A stretch of DNA of 64,000 nt, from positions 82,217,652-82,281,651 of the forward strand of contig CM065299.1 in assembly GCA_032871835.1 (NCBI GenBank). The letters are read 5' to 3'. The translations under genes and the position numbers were made by a program. This document shows positions 32,401 to 42,376 of this stretch, piece after piece (position 1 is the stretch's first letter; each line of letters starts with the position of its first letter). The notes beneath the pieces were generated by a model, which was not told the origin of the DNA, searched no databases, and worked only from the letters and a program-made list of their open reading frames with translations. This DNA comes from Dipteronia dyeriana. Lineage: Eukaryota > Streptophyta > Magnoliopsida > Sapindales > Sapindaceae.

Positions 32401-32508
32401 TGGTTCAGACAGGAGCACATCGTAAAGTGAAGGAGCTTCCAAACGTTGGTAAGATTGGTTCAAACAGGAGCATATCATAAAGTGAAGGAGCCTCCAAACG
32501 TTGGTATG
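32401..32508. repeat. 55-bp tandem duplication in the solo LTR
   Basis: 'tggttca(g/a)acaggagca' begins at 32401 and again at 32456, and both units end 'ccaaacgttggta'. The Copia-2 LTRs have a single copy. Confidence 0.92.
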
Positions 32509-32676
32509 TTTTTCTTATCTTTATATCGATTTCAATTTCCTGCGTTTACATATTGTATGTATTGGTTCCGAAAAATAATTACGATCCAAAGTTCACTGGT
32601 CCCAGATACTGATATGATCTATATAAAAAATTTAAAATCTAGTTCCGCTGCGTAACAGGTGAACGGGGATCCTACA

Positions 32677-32681
32677 CCCAC
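32677..32681. other. Target-site duplication of the solo LTR, right copy (CCCAC)
   Basis: It is identical to 30530-30534. Confidence 0.92.
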
Positions 32682-33536
32682 ATACTCCCCCATGTATGCT
32701 TTCTAATATCCGTCTGCCTTTTATGGGGCAGACACATCTCTACAGGGCTTTCAAGAATCCTCTCCTGTACAGTTACCCTCAACCATTGAGTACCTGGTAG
32801 CTTTGTACCTAAGGCGTTTTGATTCGATTACTTCTATTGGCAGTGTCCCATTCTCTAGGTACTCCATGATCGAGGTCATCCATGTGATTTGATCTCTTTC
32901 AACTGCATCTACCTCACATGTCTCTTCTTGGTTTTCGATGCTCGACCTTCTGAGATGGGCGACCGGGATGGTCTTTGACTGCACACCGATGGTGGCTGAT
33001 GCCAATTTTGACAAAGCATCTACTTTTTCATTCTTCTCCCTTGGGATCTGGGTGACCCTGTATGTCTTGAATCTTTCTAGCAATGCTTTGGATACCCCTA
33101 AAAATGCGGCCATATTGCTATCCTTGGCTTGATATTCGTCCAATATTTTGTTCACAACCACCTGCGAGTCGCTGAATATTTCTAGCTCATCTGCCCCTAA
33201 GGTCGTGCAAACTTTGAGTCCTGCCAAAAGTACCCCATATTCGGCCATGTTATTGGTGGCTTTAAAGTCAAACAGTAAGGCACACTTTACTTGATCACTT
33301 TCTGGAGTGGATATGACTATCCCGGCCCCGCTGCCGTGCGTGTGTGATGACCCATCCACATGTAGTTTCCACACAAACTCATTATTCTCTTTCAACATCC
33401 TGATTACTTCGTTACTTGGTTCGGAGAATTCTATGATCAGGTTAGCCACAACTTGCCCCTTCATTGCGGCCCCTGACAGGTATGCTATCTTAAACTCGCT
33501 CAACTCCATAACCCATTTTGTTAATCTTCTAGACAC
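32682..33536 (-). pseudogene. Tat second (archaeal-type) RNase H
   Basis: The open frame of 261 aa (32751-33536) begins at the end of the first RNase H (L-T-K-W-V-M-E-L-S-E-F). It contains L-H-V-D-G-S-S-H (first Asp), N-N-M-A-E-Y (Glu) and F-S-D-S-Q-V-V-V-N (second Asp), then I-P-R-E-K-N-E-K-V-D-A-L-S-K-L-A. This extra RNase H between the normal RNase H and integrase marks the Tat lineage. It is the best preserved part of the element. The last part (32682-32750) leads toward the integrase zinc region before the solo LTR. Confidence 0.94.
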
Positions 33537-33566
33537 CTCGGGTTTGGATAAAATTTGCTTCAGGGG

Positions 33567-33996
33567 TCAGTCCGTGTAGACCTCGATCATGTGTGCTTGG
33601 AAATACAGTCTTAGCTTCCAGGTTGCGGTCACGAGGGCCAGTGACGTATTCTCCGTTGGTGAATACCTCATCTTCGCTGGTAACAATGCCTTGTTGGTAT
33701 AATACACCGGTTTCTGTACCCCTTCATCCAGTCTGACTAGCACTGATCCTGTTGCTACATGTGTTACTAACAGGTACAAGTAAAGCACTGTTTGGATAGA
33801 ATTGGAGCTTTTCACAGATATTCCTTGATCTTTTTGAATGTTTGTTCGCACTATGTGCTCCATTATACCCCTTTACCTTCCTAATTGTTTTAAAATAGGG
33901 GAAACGCTTATCAGTTGACTTGATTATGAATCGATTCAGGGATGCCAAGCACCCTGTTAGCCTTTGAATTTCCTTTAATGTCTTTGGAGACCTCAT
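33567..33996 (-). pseudogene. Tat first RNase H and RT-RNase H connection
   Basis: The frame at 33567-33863 contains L-Y-L-V-T-H-V-A-T-G-S-V-L-V, Y-T-N-K-A-L-L and R-Y-S-P-T-E, then the L-R-L-Y-F-Q-A-H end typical of gypsy RNase H. The catalytic Asp of the first motif (usually Y-L-A-V-S-E/D) is not evident. An overlapping frame at 33724-33996 holds I-Q-R-L-T-G-C-L-A-S-L-N-R-F, the usual RT connection. A frameshift lies between the two. Confidence 0.87.
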
Positions 33997-34700
33997 CTCC
34001 TCTAATGCCTTTATTTCTTATGGATTTACTTCGATCCCCCTCCGGTGGACCTTGAAGCCTAGAAATCTCCCCGAGGGCACCTAAAAGACGCACTTTTTTG
34101 GATTGAGCTTCATGTCATACCTTCGCAACACTTCTAATGTTTCCCTGAGATCCCTTGTGTGCTCTCTCGACGTTATGCTTTTTGTCAACATGTAGTCCAC
34201 ATACACTTTCATGTTTCTGCCAATTTTTCAGGAGAACATCTTGTTTACCAATCTATGGTAGGTTGCCCCAGCATTTTTAAGACCAAAGGGCATGACTTTA
34301 TAGCAATACAGCCCCTGATCAGTGGTAATGACGTTTTGTCTTCGTCAGGTTCAAACATCTGGATCTGATTATATCCCGAGTATGCATCCATAAAGCTTAA
34401 CAATTCGTGTCCGGTTGTTGCATCCACTAACTGATCAATCCAAGGCAGGAGGAAACTATCATTCGGACATGCTTTGTCGAGGTTGGTGAAATCCATACAA
34501 GTCCTCCATTGGCCATTCTTCTTTTTGACCAACACTACATTGTCCATATATTCAGGGTATTTTACCTCCCTTTATAGATCCGACTGCCAACAACTTCTCT
34601 ACTTCCTCTTTGACAGCCTTGCTTCTCTCCGGGTTGAACCGCCTCTTTTTTTAAACAATCGGCTTGCGATCGGGGTTGACTGCTAAATCGTGCAAAATTA
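33997..34700 (-). pseudogene. Tat reverse transcriptase
   Basis: The frame at 34245-34547 contains V-L-V-K-K-K-N-G-Q-W-R-T-C-M-D-F, the D-K-A-C-P-N-D segment and F-M-D-A-Y-S-G-Y-N-Q-I (the first catalytic Asp region). Further on, the catalytic box reads Y-V-D-Y instead of Y-V-D-D: the codon at 34192-34194 is TAC on the minus strand. Several stops are present between 34240 and 34000. Confidence 0.92.
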
Positions 34701-35420
34701 TCTTTTGGTCAATTCCTGGCATATCCGCATGTTTCCATGCAAACACATCTTTGTATTCCTTCAATAGTCCGACCATCTCATTCTATACCTGCTTCGTCAG
34801 TCGGGCCCCGAGCCTTACGGTCCTCTCGAGATTGTTGTCATCAACGGTGACCTATATGGTCTGATCGTCTTTCTGGCTTTTCCCATCTTCCGGAGGCGTC
34901 TCCCTTGGGTCCAGGTCAAACCGAGTTAGAGTTTCTGCTCTGATTTCTATGTCATCTAGCTTCTGGTCTTCAAACTCCTTAAGAGTGTATCTTGCATTAC
35001 CCCGATTCTACTTTTTCCCTGTACACGGCTAGATTCACCTTCCTTGCCCATTATTGAGAGCTTTTCATGACCCCCACTCTTACCTCCTTGGGGAACTTTA
35101 CCATTAACGTATAAGTAGCGGTCACGGCTTTCATCTTGTTCAAGAAATGCCGACCCAGTAAGGCATTATATGACCAATTTTCTATACTCACAACCACGAA
35201 ATAACACTGTTTTGATGCAAGGAAAACTACCAATCTTTACAGGCAGCTTCATTGTTCCAAGCGACCTCACCTCCGCTCCTCTGAAGCCTCTAAGGGGGAT
35301 TTTAAGTGGGTGAAGGTCTCTTCTCTACAACCCGAGCTGGTCAAACACTTCCACACTTAGAATGTTCATCGAGCTTCCATTATCGATAAGTACCCTTCTC
35401 ACCTCCCGATGGCCTACGCG
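34701..35420 (-). pseudogene. Tat aspartic protease region
   Basis: 35355-35400 reads R-V-L-I-D-N-G-S-S-M-N-I-L, the active-site motif of gypsy proteases in plants (Asp-x-Gly-Ser-Ser). The downstream frame (35051-35233) holds Y-N-A-L-L-G-R-H-F-L-N, the conserved C-terminal motif before RT. A stop separates the two. The segment 34701-35050 is the linker to RT and has short frames only. Confidence 0.87.
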
Positions 35421-36570
35421 AATCGACACCACAATCACGTCGTTCTGCCTTACTTCTGATGTATGCACGTCTACTTCGGTAACAAATATAGGGTCTCAAC
35501 CTTGTCTGAACTTCTTTTGTTCTGGTCATAACAGATTTATCTCCAGGTTTCTCTGACCATCTATGGCTTCTCTAACTTCGGACATTCTCTCCCGTCTACT
35601 ATTCCCAATGTGCGGCCCACCAAAGATGGTATTGATTGATCCATTACCTGGATCTCTTATGAGACCCCTCTGACTTCTATCTTGCTCTTTTATCAGGATA
35701 TTTTACACTGATCATCCCCATTTCTGAGGATCATATCCTTAAGGTGTCCTTCTCTAATTAGCTTTTTGATATAATCCATCAACTGATAGCACTTAGAAGT
35801 TTCATGACCGTTCTCCTAGTGAAACCTGTAGTACTTAGTGGTGTCTCTTTTGGCAAAACTTGACTGCTTCGAGGGTTTCTTATATAGATTCTTTTCCTCT
35901 ATCTCATTCAATATATCTTCCTGTCCTCTAACCAGCTGAGTGTATTTGGTATATTGCCTTTTGAATTGCCTAGCACTTTTGTCATCCTCCTTTCGCCTAT
36001 CTTTACCTTTTCCTCTGCTGCTTTTTTGTTCCTTTTTACTGCTACTTTTTAGGTTACCTTCCTTATTCTTTTGGCTACTTTCGAGCCGACCTCCATGTAT
36101 AAGTTCTCCTTCAGAGGCTAGTTGTTCATCCTCTGCCATGACGTACCTTTCGACATGGTCTACCATGCTTGCGTACGTGGTCGATCCCCTTTGCCTCAGG
36201 CTTAGGGTCAGATGGTTGTGCTATAAACTGTTGATAAACGCTGACACTATTGCATCGTCATTGGGATCTTGCACTTTTGACACCTCTTGTGAGAATCTGG
36301 TCAGATAATCTTTCAACCTCTCGTCTTTCCTTTGCTTCATAGTAGACAAGACTGATATGGACTTCCTTCGTTGAATATTTCCCATGAATTGCCTGGTGAA
36401 AACATGTACTAATTCTTCAAAATTCTTAATGGAGCTTGCAGTCAGCTAGCCAAACCATCTAAACCACTGATCTCCTAAAGTTTTATGGAACATAAAACAC
36501 ATGAGGGCGTTATCATAATCATACTGCGCCATGGCAATTTAGTACCTCCTTACGTGCTTCTGTGGGTCAG
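35421..36570 (-). pseudogene. Tat gag, C-terminal part
   Basis: The frame at 35816-36166 contains V-D-H-V-E-R-Y-V-M-A-E-D-E, then a long Lys/Ser-rich low-complexity stretch and the end Y-Y-R-F-H before a stop (usually Y-C-x-F-H, so a Cys is changed). Upstream (36166-36480), frames read R-K-S-I-S-V-L, Q-R-K-D-E-R-L-K-D-Y-L and F-N or N-D-D-A-I-V-S-A-F, the core of the plant retrotransposon gag domain. Confidence 0.88.
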
Positions 36571-37511
36571 TATTGGCTTTGAACTGTTCCACATACAGCA
36601 TCTTGAATTTCTCTGAAAAATGGGTCAATCTTATCGAATTAGCGAACGGGCTTCCGAAGTTCCCGATCAGAGGGTTTCCCAAGCTTTACCTTGGTTCGAG
36701 GGCTTCTAGCCTTCTAAGGAGGATCTCTCGTTCCCCTTCTGGCTTTCCACTTTTGTCAAATCTCTGACGGATTGTTAGCCCATATGGATCCCTAGAGAAC
36801 CTCCCGCTGATCTGGGCGCCAAAGATGTCATGCCTGGCCACCGGGGTTTGCTCTCTGTGCATTCTGAGGGTCGTTTCACCGTCACTTGAATGCGAGTGAG
36901 ACCTTTTCCTCTGGTCGTCATGTCTATGCTTCTGTTCGGGGTAGGTTTCTACTCCATTGTACCTCTCCACGTCTTCCCGTGAACTAGATTCCTGGTGTTC
37001 CCTCGTTCCCCGATCTTCTCGGCCACTTCTCCTGTATGAACTGGTCCTTTTTCCATGATATTTCGCCCCATCTCTTTCAGGTTTCTAGGGTGCTCATGGA
37101 GTGACTGCTACTATCTCATAGCGTACTTTTGGATCTTAGGCCACGACTGGCATGGAAAGCTGGTACGACGAACTCAAGTTAGTTGTGGCTGATATGCTGA
37201 TCCCCTGCTTAACGCCATCTTCGATGACTTTTTCGCAAGAATTCCTATATCTGTTTGAACGCCTCCGGGAAGATGCTTGTTGCTGCACCTATGGTTGCAA
37301 CAACATCTGGTTCGATGGACAACGGGGTCCTTGAGGATGGATCTCCTCCCATAGCAGCAATATCCGTATGATCTTGGTCACTGGCATCATGTGTTGCGTC
37401 TACATTGCGGGGAGATGAACTTCTATCTATACCAGTGTCCATTATGTCGGTTTTAGCTAACTTCTTTCGCAATCACTCACGTAAACGAAATAATATCGGA
37501 AGTTCAACTCC
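36571..37511 (-). pseudogene. Tat gag, N-terminal part
   Basis: Pieces at 36686-36970 (charged, R-S-H-S-H-S-S-D, then D-P-Y-G-L-T and an L-L-R-R-L-E-A-L end) and 37245-37472 (acidic, with D-A-S-D-Q-D-H-T-D) are in a suitable order between the primer site and the gag core. The first ATG of a plausible start is at about 37472, some 55 bases inside the LTR. Frameshifts separate the pieces. Confidence 0.75.
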
Positions 37512-37527
37512 CTCCTTCTAGCCCCAG
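37512..37527 (-). other. Primer-binding site region of the Tat element
   Basis: The minus strand reads CTGGGGCTAGAAGGAG directly after the LTR end. It resembles the TGGCGCTAGAAGGAGGG-type leader of Tat/Ogre elements, with one change in the tRNA-complementary part. Confidence 0.6.
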
Positions 37528-37528
37528 T

Positions 37529-38317
37529 TGTTGACGTCGATTTTTGGACTAATCCCCCATCACACAATTAAAGCAAAGTAACAATTGATTGCAAACAAAA
37601 ATAAAGAGAACATAAATGATACGCTGGATTTTATGTGGTAAAACCTCAATGCAGGGAAACGTCCACAGTTGTCTAAGGCAACAATAAGAATTCACTATGC
37701 CGGAAAAAGATTACACACTTAATCACTCTTATCTGTTCTCTTAATATTGCGTTCAACTCTTTTGGATGTTTTTTTGGTCTATTTATACATACATAGAACC
37801 CTAATTCTTGATATACAAGTAAGGAAAGTTCTTATTGTTTAATAAAACTCTGACTTATTGGAGTCGTAATCTTCTTCTTTCTCGTTCCAAGTTGATTGTA
37901 TTCTAATTGTATTAAATCTCTTGTCTAATTGGGACTTTGATGTTTATAAGGAAATTTGTTTTCTTATCAAAGTGCGCCTCTAGAAACCTTGTTCAAATCA
38001 AACTCTTTTCCTGCGTATTTGGGTCGTGATCCTACTAAATCTGGATGATATCCATGTGTTGCGGGTCCGATTGCTTGTTTTTCCGGGCCATTCTTGTTTA
38101 CCCCGATCATCGAATCAACTTGACCTTGGTCCTGACCATTTTGACAACCTGATCGGGTTTCAAACCCGACCATCTGTGTTATCTGAGTCGGGAGGAAACG
38201 GTCGGGTTTTCTCAGTCCTACTTGCGTTGACTTAATTTGATCACCTTCTAGTGATGTGGTGCCCCCGACCCTAATCTTTTGTTGACGTGTCATATCACTT
38301 AGAATTTTCCAATAACA
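37529..38317 (-). repeat. 5' LTR of the Tat element (789 bp)
   Basis: It is collinear with 5748-6524, with edges TGTTGACG... and ...CCAATAACA. It carries a minus-strand TATA box at 37779-37787 that would drive gag-pol. An extra 'tggatgtttttt' run near 37763 accounts for most of the length difference. Confidence 0.93.
37779..37787 (-). promoter_or_regulatory. TATA box of the Tat 5' LTR
   Basis: The minus strand reads TATAAATAG, as in the other LTR. Transcription would start about 25-35 bases to the left and run through gag-pol. Confidence 0.62.
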
Positions 38318-38322
38318 ATTGC
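38318..38322. other. Target-site duplication of the Tat element, right copy (ATTGC)
   Basis: It follows the LTR end directly and is paired with ATTGT at 5743-5747. Confidence 0.85.
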
Positions 38323-38389
38323 CAACCACAACATTCACAAAGTTAGTGTACAATATTGGGATGCGGCAATTGAAAAGTATTCCTTAAAC
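38318..38389 (+). pseudogene. Copia-1 RNase H, last codons
   Basis: The reading resumes (A)-L-P-T-T-T-F-T-K-L-V-Y-N-I-G-M-R-Q-L and ends at TAA 38387-38389. This is the normal C-terminus of the copia polyprotein begun left of 5747. The fit across the TSD shows the Tat element inserted into a once continuous codon run. Confidence 0.93.
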
Positions 38390-38681
38390 AATTGAGACAA
38401 TAACATCAAAATGAGCATATTGATAAGGGGAGCTAATTGTTTTTGGAGAAAATCTATATACTATATACTGTACTCTTTTTCCTTCACTGAGTTCTTATCC
38501 CACATGGTTTTTCTCTGTAAGGTTTTACTTAGGCAGTTGTTATCACCTCTAATATTATTTTTTAAATACATATGAATAATGTACTCTTTTTCCTTTATAA
38601 ATATTTTTTTCCCCATAGAGTTTTTACTAGTAAAGGTTTTGACGTGACATATTCTATATAAAATGGGCATTCAAGGAGGAG
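38390..38681 (+). other. Copia-1 3' untranslated region with polypurine tract
   Basis: A/T-rich with a loosely repeated 'gtactctttttccttca/tataaa' pair (38470 and 38582). It ends in AAGGAGGAG (38673-38681), the polypurine tract. Confidence 0.75.
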
Positions 38682-38990
38682 TGTTATGAAAATATAATAT
38701 GAGTGAATGTTCATCAAATATTACAATGTAATTATGATCATTCACCTTCCCCAATTTATTTTCAAGTTTATGGTACCATATATTCTCAAGTTTATGGCAC
38801 CATCGATTATCATATTTATTGCTAATGTCTTTTTTATTTTTATAACTACTATATTGTGAGCCTATAAAAGGGAGGACTCACCAAGTTGTAAAAACCATTG
38901 AAAAGGAAATAAAATATCATATTTATATGTTATTTATCTCTTGGTTTCTTTTTGTGTTCTTGTGTTATTACTATTGAGTTCATATCAATG
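38682..38990 (+). repeat. 3' LTR of Copia-1
   Basis: It starts TGTTATGAAAATATAATATG right after the polypurine tract. It has a strong TATA box (TATAAAAG, 38863-38870) and an AAATAAAA signal near 38907. The end is placed near 38988 ('catatca') by style only; the 5' LTR is not in the window for comparison. Confidence 0.75.
38863..38870 (+). promoter_or_regulatory. TATA box of the Copia-1 LTR
   Basis: CCTATAAAAGGGAGG is a canonical plant LTR promoter core in the right orientation. Confidence 0.68.
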
Positions 38991-39046
38991 ATGAAGTTAT
39001 TATTTGATTAACTTTTAATTGGATTGTGATAAAGAGATTAAAATAA

Positions 39047-40015
39047 GGGCCCGTCCTGTAAGCGTTTTTCGGTTGTTGTTTTTCAAAAATAAAATTGAAA
39101 ATGAAAACAGTATTTTTGGTTTCATTTTCGAATTCTGAAAACGTGTCTGGTAGCAAATACTGAAAGCTGTATTTTAAAAATGAAAACGGAAAAAACGCGT
39201 CTGGTAGGTTAACCGAAAACTATCAAAAATTGAAATATGAATTTTAGTATTTTGTTTAATATTATTACAACTATAAACAAATTAATTAAATAATTAACCT
39301 ATATATTTTTTGTATTATAATTTTTAAATTAAACAAAAGTAACACATCAAAAATTAATTCAAAAAAAAACATATCAAAAAAATGAATTAATCAAAACTAA
39401 ACACTTAAATTATAAATAAATAATTATAATATATATATATATATTATTATATAATAAAAATAATAATATATAAAATAAATTATAATATATGTAATAATAT
39501 TTAATATATTAAAAATGATTATATATTTTTTATATTATATATAAATTATATTATTATTATTATTTTACAATATTATATATTAATTTACTAAATATTATAA
39601 TATATAATATTTTATGTATTACTATATTATAATATATATATATATATATTTTAATATATATATATATATATAATAATAATTATAATATATGTAAGAGGGG
39701 CACTTTGGTAATTTAAAAATCGTGTTCCGTCTTGTCCTAGTCATATCAAACGTATAACAGTACAATTAATAATGTAAGATTTTTTTTTTAATTTAAAAAA
39801 AAAAGTGAAAAACAAAAACAAAAAACGAAAAACGAAAAACGAAAAACGAAAAACAAGTATTTTATGTTTTTCAAATCTTTCACTTTTAATACTGAATTTG
39901 TTTTTCATTTTTTTTTTCGAAAATAAAATGAAAAACGGTAAACGAACGCGTTTTCGAAATCGTTTTTAAAAAATAAAAACGAAAACGAACTGAAAAACAG
40001 CTCTAGGACGGGACC
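39047..40015. mobile_element. Harbinger/Tourist-like MITE (969 bp)
   Basis: The terminal inverted repeats are GGGCCCGTCCTG... and the complement of ...CTAGGACGGGACC, matching at 9 of the first 10 bases. The similarity extends inward as 'gtttttc(a/g)gtt'. The element is flanked by TAA (39044-39046 and 40016-40018), the 3-bp TSD of the PIF/Harbinger group. The inside is extremely AT-rich with TA/TAA runs, a 'cgaaaaacgaaaaa' tandem repeat (about 39820-39860) and no ORF. It is non-autonomous. Confidence 0.85.
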
Positions 40016-40018
40016 TAA

Positions 40019-41519
40019 GGTTTTGTATTTTAAAATGAAAATCATTATTTGAGAAAGAGATTAGAATTCTACAGACTTAATCTCTGTGCCACCTTAACAA
40101 ATCTAGTGACATTTATAATAATGATTGACATTTTTTAAAATTTTTATTTTTCATTATTTTTAAATGTTCAACTATTTGCACCAAAATCAGCACTAATAGA
40201 ATTTGAATCTGACACTTTCATCATGGCTTCCATATTTTTCATACTTTAGATTTGAGTCCATTTTTTATTTTTGTTCATTATCCGGACACCCTCCGAAAAA
40301 GATGATATATATTTAAGAAAGATAACTTTATTTAAAAAGATAGCAGTGTTTAGATAAATTTATCTTTCCATAGATATATTTATCTTTTTAGGACGTAAAA
40401 ACCCAATATTTTCTCTGAAACCCAAATGTGTTTCCTTAACCAAAAGACTCCTCTCGGTTGAATTCTCTTTGCTTATCAAATTCGATAGTATCTGCTGATA
40501 ATTTGAGAGATTAAACCCTAATTTCAGTTAAGTCATCATTACTCTCCTTCCATAAACGTAATTATATATAATTTGTTTCCATCATCACTACTCCTTTAAA
40601 TATTACAGTTTCAATAATAAAAACAGTAGCATCCAATCCATGATGATATCAAAAATTTATCAATTGCAAACAGGTAACTTCAAGTGTTTCCCTAATAATG
40701 TAGCTACTTATTCTGCAACAAAACTCACAATGTTCTCACTCTTTTTTTATACTTGCCATTTTTTTGTGCGTTGTCAATCTTGCAAATTTATATTTTTGAT
40801 ATGGGGTTTAATTTTAAAATATTGTTGTGGTGTAACAATCGATGTAAATAAGTTTCACAGAATTCCACTTTTAAGATTAGATTTTTTTTTTATTATTATC
40901 ATGGCAAATAGAATAATAATCTCCGTCAACCCACAAGGTTCAAAGTTGACACATTATATATACTGTATCGGTGTTGTCTAACCACAATAAGTGTGGGGAG
41001 AGGTGGGAAGACCTCTCACGGTATTGGGAGCCGACTTCTTCCGATTATAGAAGTACTGAAATAGACATTCGGACTGCGCTATAGAGTTGCTTTCTTTGCT
41101 TATTCATTGAGCCTTATATATTGTTTTTGACCTTTTGACAATGTATTCTATTGGTATCATAGATTCAACTAAACACATTGTACAAAGTTAAATCTATTTG
41201 TTTTCAAAACTCTGTAATATTTCATCTTGGGTAGTTAATGGAAGAGCTTGGGATTTCTGGATAGAAGACATTGCTTCTATTGCTTTAGAACCTTCATTCA
41301 TGTAAAATATTTTCAAAAATTGAATTATTGCCATGGCCATCACTTCAAGTAACATCTGAGATAGTAGTAAGTCACAAGTAATTTGCTAATAATTACAGTT
41401 TCAGGCTTTGAGCTGATTTGAATGGCATAGGAACATATCAATTGTTTGTTTATATGTTATCTCTTCCTTTTGTATGGAGTTTTCTTACATTAATATATAT
41501 TCATAAAAAGTTGTTTTAG
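40019..41519. other. Intergenic sequence, possibly 5' flank of the F-box gene
   Basis: About 1.5 kb with no recognisable protein. The ORF at 40640-40981 reads through T-rich DNA with no domain. 'aaaccctaatttcagttaag' near 40512 and an 'agcag' acceptor-like end at 41518-41522 suggest it may hold the promoter, leader and a 5' intron of the F-box gene. That is inference. Confidence 0.45.
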
Positions 41520-41522
41520 CAG

Positions 41523-41802
41523 GATTGGACAGGGTAGAACGGCAACAAGCTCGTGGGCTGATCTTGCTCCTGATCTCATACGATCAATTTCCAATCGTTT
41601 AGGCTCAATTGATCTTCTCAGCTTTCACGGTGTCTGTCAAAACTGAAATGTGGCTTCTTTCACATCAGCCGAGATTGAATCTTCATCATGTCAGGAGCCA
41701 TGGTTTCTACTTTACGGTGGTGAAAATTCTCAGTGCAGTTTGCTTAGTGAAAATGGCAACAATTACTTGATCAACATCCCAGAATTGAGTGGAGGAGCAA
41801 CG
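41523..41802 (+). pseudogene. F-box/DUF295 protein, N-terminal part
   Basis: The frame reads R-T-A-T-S-S-W-A-D-L-A-P-D-L-I-R-S-I-S-N-R-L, then I-D-L-L-S-F-H-G-V-C, an F-box of the plant SCF substrate-receptor type. The Trp that closes the F-box (V-C-x-x-W) is a TGA stop at 41644-41646. Next comes the plant DUF295 repeat region, W-F-L-L-Y-G-G, L-I-N-I-P-E-L-S-G. The gene is cut at 41802 by Copia-3 and resumes at 48306. F-box proteins present targets for ubiquitination; the target of this one cannot be told. Confidence 0.9.
41798..41802. other. Target-site duplication of Copia-3, left copy (CAACG)
   Basis: It is identical to 48301-48305. Joining across one copy gives G-A-T-C-I-A-S-K reading of the DUF295 protein. 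Confidence 0.95.
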
Positions 41803-42362
41803 TGTTGGAAAAAATTCCATCATATGGGGTCACACATGTGAACATTAAATGTGTTGTGCTATCTTTTGGTTAAGCCTAAATTAAAGTGATCTAATTAAGA
41901 TATAAAGCATTAAGGCTTAAGGGTATAATTGTCATGGAATTAAATGGAATTAATGTGTAGATACCAGAATACTATTTCTAATTTGTTGAGGGGCCGAATT
42001 AGAAATAGCCAATATATAATAATTTGATTATTATATATATTTAGGGTTATGGTCCCAAAATTACACGATACTTTTAGTTTTCTCTGTATCCCATCAACAA
42101 TCAACAGAGCAAATAGAACACAGTAGGGTTCATAAAGGTCGTGATAATTTGGAAGATCACAACCCGTTCACAAATCTCCAGCAATGGATTCAGGTACGCT
42201 TCCGCTTTCTAGATTTACGTATTTTCTCTAGAATTGATATGGATTATGACATGTAAATTAGGGTTTGATTAAAGTATGTATAAAAACATGTTTAGGTTAA
42301 ACATTGTGATTAATTTTGTGCCTAAGCATGTTATAGTTTTGTGTTAATCGAAATTTCTAACA
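41803..42362 (+). repeat. 5' LTR of Copia-3 (560 bp)
   Basis: TGTTGGAAAAAATTCC ... AATTTCTAACA. It is nearly identical to 47745-48300, with a 10-base extra 'attaaatgga' near 41940 and small changes near 42100. Confidence 0.96.
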
Positions 42363-42364
42363 AT

Positions 42365-42376
42365 TTGTATCAGAGC
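42365..42376 (+). other. Primer-binding site of Copia-3
   Basis: TTGTATCAGAGC starts two bases after the LTR. It is one or two changes from the TGGTATCAGAGC Met-tRNA primer site. Confidence 0.9.

Larger units (their letters stand above)
30535..32676 (+). mobile_element. Solo LTR of the Copia-2 family (2,142 bp) in the Tat integrase
   Basis: It is collinear with both Copia-2 LTRs from TGTTAGGGTTTATGCCC to 'gggatcctaca' and is bounded by a perfect 5-bp TSD, with no internal element sequence. This is the expected product of LTR-LTR recombination. It differs from Copia-2 by a longer (TA)n tract (about 32119-32172), altered sequence around 31965-32100 and a 55-bp tandem duplication near its 3' end. 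Confidence 0.95.
5748..38317 (-). mobile_element. Ty3/gypsy retrotransposon, Tat lineage, with nested insertions
   Basis: Two matching LTRs (5748-6524 and 37529-38317) bracket a minus-strand gag-pol: gag, protease, RT, RNase H, a second archaeal-type RNase H, then integrase. The second RNase H and an antisense coding region downstream of integrase are hallmarks of the plant Tat lineage. The element carries Copia-2 (6785-23303) and a solo LTR (30535-32676). Removing these and their TSDs leaves about 13.9 kb, a normal size for Tat elements. It is inserted in the RNase H of Copia-1. All domains are frameshifted or contain stops, so it is defective. Confidence 0.93.

Noticed and set aside
40640..40981. 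Plus-strand ORF of 113 aa
   Set aside because: Phe/Ile/Leu-rich translation of T-rich DNA with no domain and no codon bias, upstream of the F-box gene.
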